64,000 nucleotides of DNA. Origin: Sambucus nigra. Taxonomy: Eukaryota > Streptophyta > Magnoliopsida > Dipsacales > Adoxaceae. Of the stretch, positions 60,526-64,000 are shown one piece after another. The notes below the pieces were generated by a model. It was given only the letters and a program-made list of their open reading frames with translations. It made no database searches and had not been told where the DNA came from. The DNA lies in the NCBI GenBank assembly GCA_949130495.1, contig OX422218.1:45904823-45968822 (forward strand), given 5' to 3'. A program made the translations under genes and the position numbers. How positions within the stretch are numbered: the first letter of the stretch is position 1; the number at the start of each line of letters is the position of its first letter.

Positions 60526-61436
60526 TGTAATACCCCGCATTGTTATGAGTGTTAAATTGAAGTTATATTGATTTAACTGAAACTGTGTGAATTATCATTC
60601 AGATGAAATAATTGTATTCATCTTTAATTTGGCATAATAATTAAACGAGTATATTTAATTATAATAGAGTATTTAATTTAAATAAAATATTTCATAAATG
60701 TGATACAAGTGTTATGACTTTTATGGCATGTCGGTATACTGCGAATAATGAAGATAGTCACGAATAGATTTACGACTCGTTGATTCAATTAAGTTGTATT
60801 AAGATTATACGTATACGATAATGATGGAACATACAAATAAATGTATAAAGTGTTTATAGACTTTTAAATATGATTAGGTGACTTAAATGCGCATTTTAAG
60901 TGTTTAAAAATGGACCTATGGTTTGGGTAGGACCTTGGGTAGAGTTCCGAGCCAAACCGGGTATGGATAGGAACCTTTTTAAGGGCCTTAAGTCTGGCCC
61001 TGTGGAGACCTACGAATTTAGAATAAAATTGGCCTTAGGGTTTCATAACCTCCCATATCCACCCCACACACATTTCGAGGTTATACATTTTGGGAGAGAC
61101 GGGAGAGGCCACCCAGGAGGAAACAAAAGAGGAGTTTTCTCTACACTTTCAGGCAAGGATTCTTTTTTCAAACTTATTCATTTTGTTCTAACTTCATTTT
61201 TATGCTAAATACACGTTTAGATTTGAGGTTAAATCTGACTTTTTGCAACTATGTTAGGGTTCTTGAATAATCTTGAGTTTTGGTGATATTCATATGCTAG
61301 GGTATTAGATTCGTGAATCCCCGTGATAGATAATGAAAATAGATTATTTTATTGAGATAAATAATTCCTAAATTTCTTTTAGAATAAATTTTAGAAAACT
61401 GGTTGTAAATGTCAAATTCTTAATATATGCTCTGAT
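60526..61436 (+). repeat. 5' part of a chromovirus-like LTR
   Basis: It opens TGTAATACCCCGCATTG, as the LTR at 2721 does, and continues with similarly placed sequence including a GA-rich leader-like stretch near 61090-61140. It appears cut near 61436 by a minus-strand element. Confidence 0.55.
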
Positions 61437-61448
61437 ACCACTTGTAAG
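61435..61448 (-). other. Primer-binding site (tRNA-iMet type) of a minus-strand LTR retroelement
   Basis: On the minus strand ...CCCTTACA is followed by AG and TGGTATCAGAGC, the standard complement of the plant initiator-methionine tRNA 3' end. This marks the end of an LTR lying at higher coordinates. A second, imperfect copy (AGTATCAGAGC) is at 61458-61470. Confidence 0.65.
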
Positions 61449-62398
61449 GGTAAAATGCTCTGATACTAATTTAAAAATGCAAAAATTCGATGAATATGCT
61501 ATTATGCTAGGCGATGGTTCTCGAAAAATTCAAGATTAAAATTTCTTTGAAAATTTAATTTTTACATATTAAACACACTTCAATTCAAGTTCTAAATTAT
61601 GCAAATCAAATTAAACAACAATTTTTCAAATTAATGATTCCGACTTCAATTAAAGTAAACTAAAATTATCTAATTTAATTAAGCACCAATTAAATAACTT
61701 TTTGTGGTTAAACCAAATTTTATCCTGTTAAACCTAAGCATGCTTCTTGAGAAACCGAATAGGTTCGATGTGTGATAATTGATTTAAATTAAATTCGCAA
61801 GTTTTCAAGAACCCTTATTTAATTAGCGTCTACTTTTAAACCAAATAAAATCAACCCTTAAACATGCATCTAAATCAACCCATCAAATATAAAGCATGCG
61901 ACACAAAGTTAAGAAAAAATCCCCGAAGGGCAAAACCTTTTATTTCTAGAACTTTAAAGAATTTACAAGACCATTGACTTACATACAACCTGATAATCGC
62001 CCACCAGTGTAACGCACGGTGTCTTCGGTAAACCTTCAAAGCAACGGCTAGAAATAGTGTGACACATAAATACCCGCAGGTGTCGGTTCCTATGTCGGCG
62101 GCTGGAATTTTCCCTTTCCAGGAGAGCAGCAATGAAGAAGAGAACGACTTCTCCACAAGGGTTGAACAATAGCAAAGCTTGTGTTCTAGGGTTCCAAAAG
62201 ATTCACAAAAGTAATTGGGATTTTTGGTGTGAATCAAAAAGATGTTTGGCACATCAAAAAACGAAGTCTTGTTGTGTTTTATCTCTTAAAAACGTTTTCT
62301 CAAAGACTTGAAAAAATACACCATCGGAATAGTAATATATATAGGAAATATAAGATGGTGGGTAAAAAACACACGGAACTGCTCGAGTATATCCCAGG

Positions 62399-62580
62399 CG
62401 GACCGGTCCGGATTGGGGGCGGATCGGTCCGGATGACCGGATCGGTTCTTTTAAAATATGGCTCCATCGGTTTGCATCCGATCCGGGGTATACTGGATCA
62501 GCAGCAAGCGGATCTGTCCGGGTAGAGGGCGGACCGGTTCGGTTGCGGATCGGTCCGGTTGAGGGGCGGACCGGTCCGGC
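62399..62580. repeat. Cluster of palindromic CGGACCGGTCCG repeats
   Basis: Seven or more copies of GGACCGGTCCGG, GGATCGGTCCGG and close relatives lie within 180 bases, just upstream (minus strand) of the TATA-like sequence. Confidence 0.85.
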
Positions 62581-63465
62581 TTCCCAGAAAAATAAAAAAC
62601 TTTTAAAAGCCTCATTTTGCATGAAAAACTTACTTCTTATTTTTATAAAAAACATTTTATAAAAATTTCCCAATACTAAATATGAACTTTAAGGAACGTA
62701 AAAACAAAATTTTACCAAGTTCATTCTCGCAGAGGCTATGATGTTGAAGACACTTTGAAATTCAGATCCGTTGATGTAGATGCGATCTTGAGTTTCTTCA
62801 ACGGTGTAACGGCGTACGACATACAAATTGATAATGGACAAAAATATCCTTACACTTCTAAATGAATTTGTAAGATAATATGAACACAGTCACAACGCCG
62901 TGATGTACGAGAAAAACCCACAACGGAAAAATTCTCGAACGGTCCAGCCGCAAGTCCACTAAGTACAAAATTATAAAAAGACATGACAAAATACTTACAC
63001 AACGAATCAAAGCCCTCGCAATCTTTGACGCTCATCGTTCCTTCGACCTCTGTCTAGTGACAATATAGGAGTCCACCTACATCTCAGAGTTCACCGATGG
63101 ACAGTGCTATTATCAAACACACGGAGTCCACCATATGTACACAACAAATATGGGATCCACCATAAGAAACAATCTCAATAGTGTAGAGAATAAAACCTTA
63201 CGCCAAAACTGATCTCAAACATATATCATGTAGAAACATGGATCATAAAACGAATTGGGTGTAAACTTGTTTTTCTTTTAAAGATTATACCATAAGTTTA
63301 GAATAAAAACTCTCTTGAAATTTTTTAAAGCTTTTTCACTCTTAGGGTGTTGGAAAAGCCACTTCAAAATGTTAACTCCCTCACTACATAAATGGGTGGC
63401 AAAAATAGTGGGAGGTTATGAAGAAAAATAGTTCAAAAACTGGCATTTTTAGCAAAAAAATGCTC

Positions 63466-63583
63466 GGTCGTTCGAACGACATACAAAGTCGTTCGAACGA
63501 CAAATCGAACAGCATGATAGTGATTCCAAAAGAAATCTCTTTTGAAGTTTTTTCGAACGACCTGAGAATGTCGTTTGAACGAG
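63466..63583. repeat. Cluster of GTCGTTCGAACGAC repeats
   Basis: Two perfect palindromes GTCGTTCGAACGAC (about 63468 and 63488) and shorter relatives (CGAACAG, TTCGAACGAC, TCGTTTGAACGA) lie within 120 bases. The core CGTTCGAACG is the same as in the LTR at 3847-4023. Confidence 0.8.
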
Positions 63584-63982
63584 AAGCCAAAGTCTTTCTA
63601 ACCCTTGGGAAATTAGGTATTTTCAATATGAATGCATGGCATCCAATTTCATAATTTTCTAATTTATTTTAATTAGTTATAATTTTTCTATGGAAAGGTG
63701 TCCGAGAAAAAAATATTTAAATAGTATGAATTCCAAAAAAATGACAAAAATTCTAACACGCAAAAATATATTTTCAAGTCTCAACATAATCTAAGCATTC
63801 AAACCTAATAGATCCTTGGACTGTTGATGACGAAAATGAAGCACGAAACACAGCATAAGATGTGACCTTCTTTGACTTGGCCGCTACGTTTTCAACAATA
63901 ATGTCATAGAGGGTTGAAAGGTCACACATTTAATTTCTATACTATGACTCAAAGAGTTTTTTCCGCAATTAAGCCACCACTT

Positions 63983-64000
63983 ACATGACACCCCGCCTAG
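63983..64000 (+). repeat. Possible start of another LTR at the window edge
   Basis: The last bases read TGACACCCCGCC, like the opening of many gypsy LTRs. Too little is present to be sure. Confidence 0.25.

Larger units (their letters stand above)
61449..63980 (-). repeat. Probable minus-strand LTR
   Basis: The region ends on the minus strand at CCCTTACA beside the primer-binding site. A TATA-like CCTATATATATTAC lies near 62335-62345 (minus), about 900 bases from the LTR end. The 5' boundary is not secure; it may lie near the end of the window. No gag or pol is present because the internal part is missing at 60526-61436. Confidence 0.45.

Overview
This window is plant nuclear DNA, almost certainly from an angiosperm with a large, transposon-rich genome. 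The evidence is plant-type Ty3/gypsy lineages (a chromodomain element and a Tat element with two RNase H domains), CACTA, hAT and Harbinger-like DNA transposons, a tRNA-derived SINE, and one intact 393-residue plant-type S-adenosylmethionine synthetase gene. The species cannot be told from the sequence alone. Nearly everything except the synthetase locus is transposon-derived.

Layout. 1-5648: 3' end of a chromodomain (Tekay/Del-like) Ty3/gypsy element, i.e. broken pol followed by a ~2.9 kb 3' LTR. 5649-11308: the SAM synthetase locus on the minus strand. It has an uninterrupted coding exon (7600-6419), a probable 2.2 kb intron in the 5' leader carrying a ~65-bp minisatellite, a probable leader exon near 9842-9925, and a TATA box at 10910-10919. 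A 966-bp hAT element (9934-10899, 8-bp target duplication) lies between the TATA box and the leader exon. 11309-12376: MITEs.

12377-51641: two parallel nests of insertions in related large LTRs. The first LTR (12377-14067 plus 33638-34268) is split by CACTA element A (14068-33634, duplication CTA). A is split by CACTA elements B (15877-25960, duplication TGA) and C (27886-32746, duplication ATG). B and C are one non-autonomous family built around a 169-bp tandem repeat, and B also carries a LINE endonuclease fragment. The second LTR (34269-36662 plus 50847-51641) is split by a minus-strand solo LTR (36663-50841, duplication ATATG), which is itself split by a Tat-lineage retrotransposon (37468-49360, duplication CTCAC). 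The Tat element has a gag-pol frame with five internal stops and two antisense reading frames near its 3' LTR.

51642-60525: intergenic sequence with a Harbinger-like MITE containing a 140-bp fold-back, a SINE, two copies of a small fold-back element, a TA-flanked long-inverted-repeat element and simple repeats. 60526-64000: further LTR fragments, including a minus-strand element recognised by its tRNA-iMet primer-binding site.

The only gene likely to serve the plant is SAM synthetase, which makes S-adenosylmethionine from methionine and ATP. Two observations stand out. One is the hAT insertion that separates the probable SAM synthetase TATA box from its leader exon. The other is an array of about eleven short stem-loops in the minus-strand solo LTR, whose stems change sequence while staying self-complementary, with the exceptions being G-U pairs only when read in the LTR sense direction.
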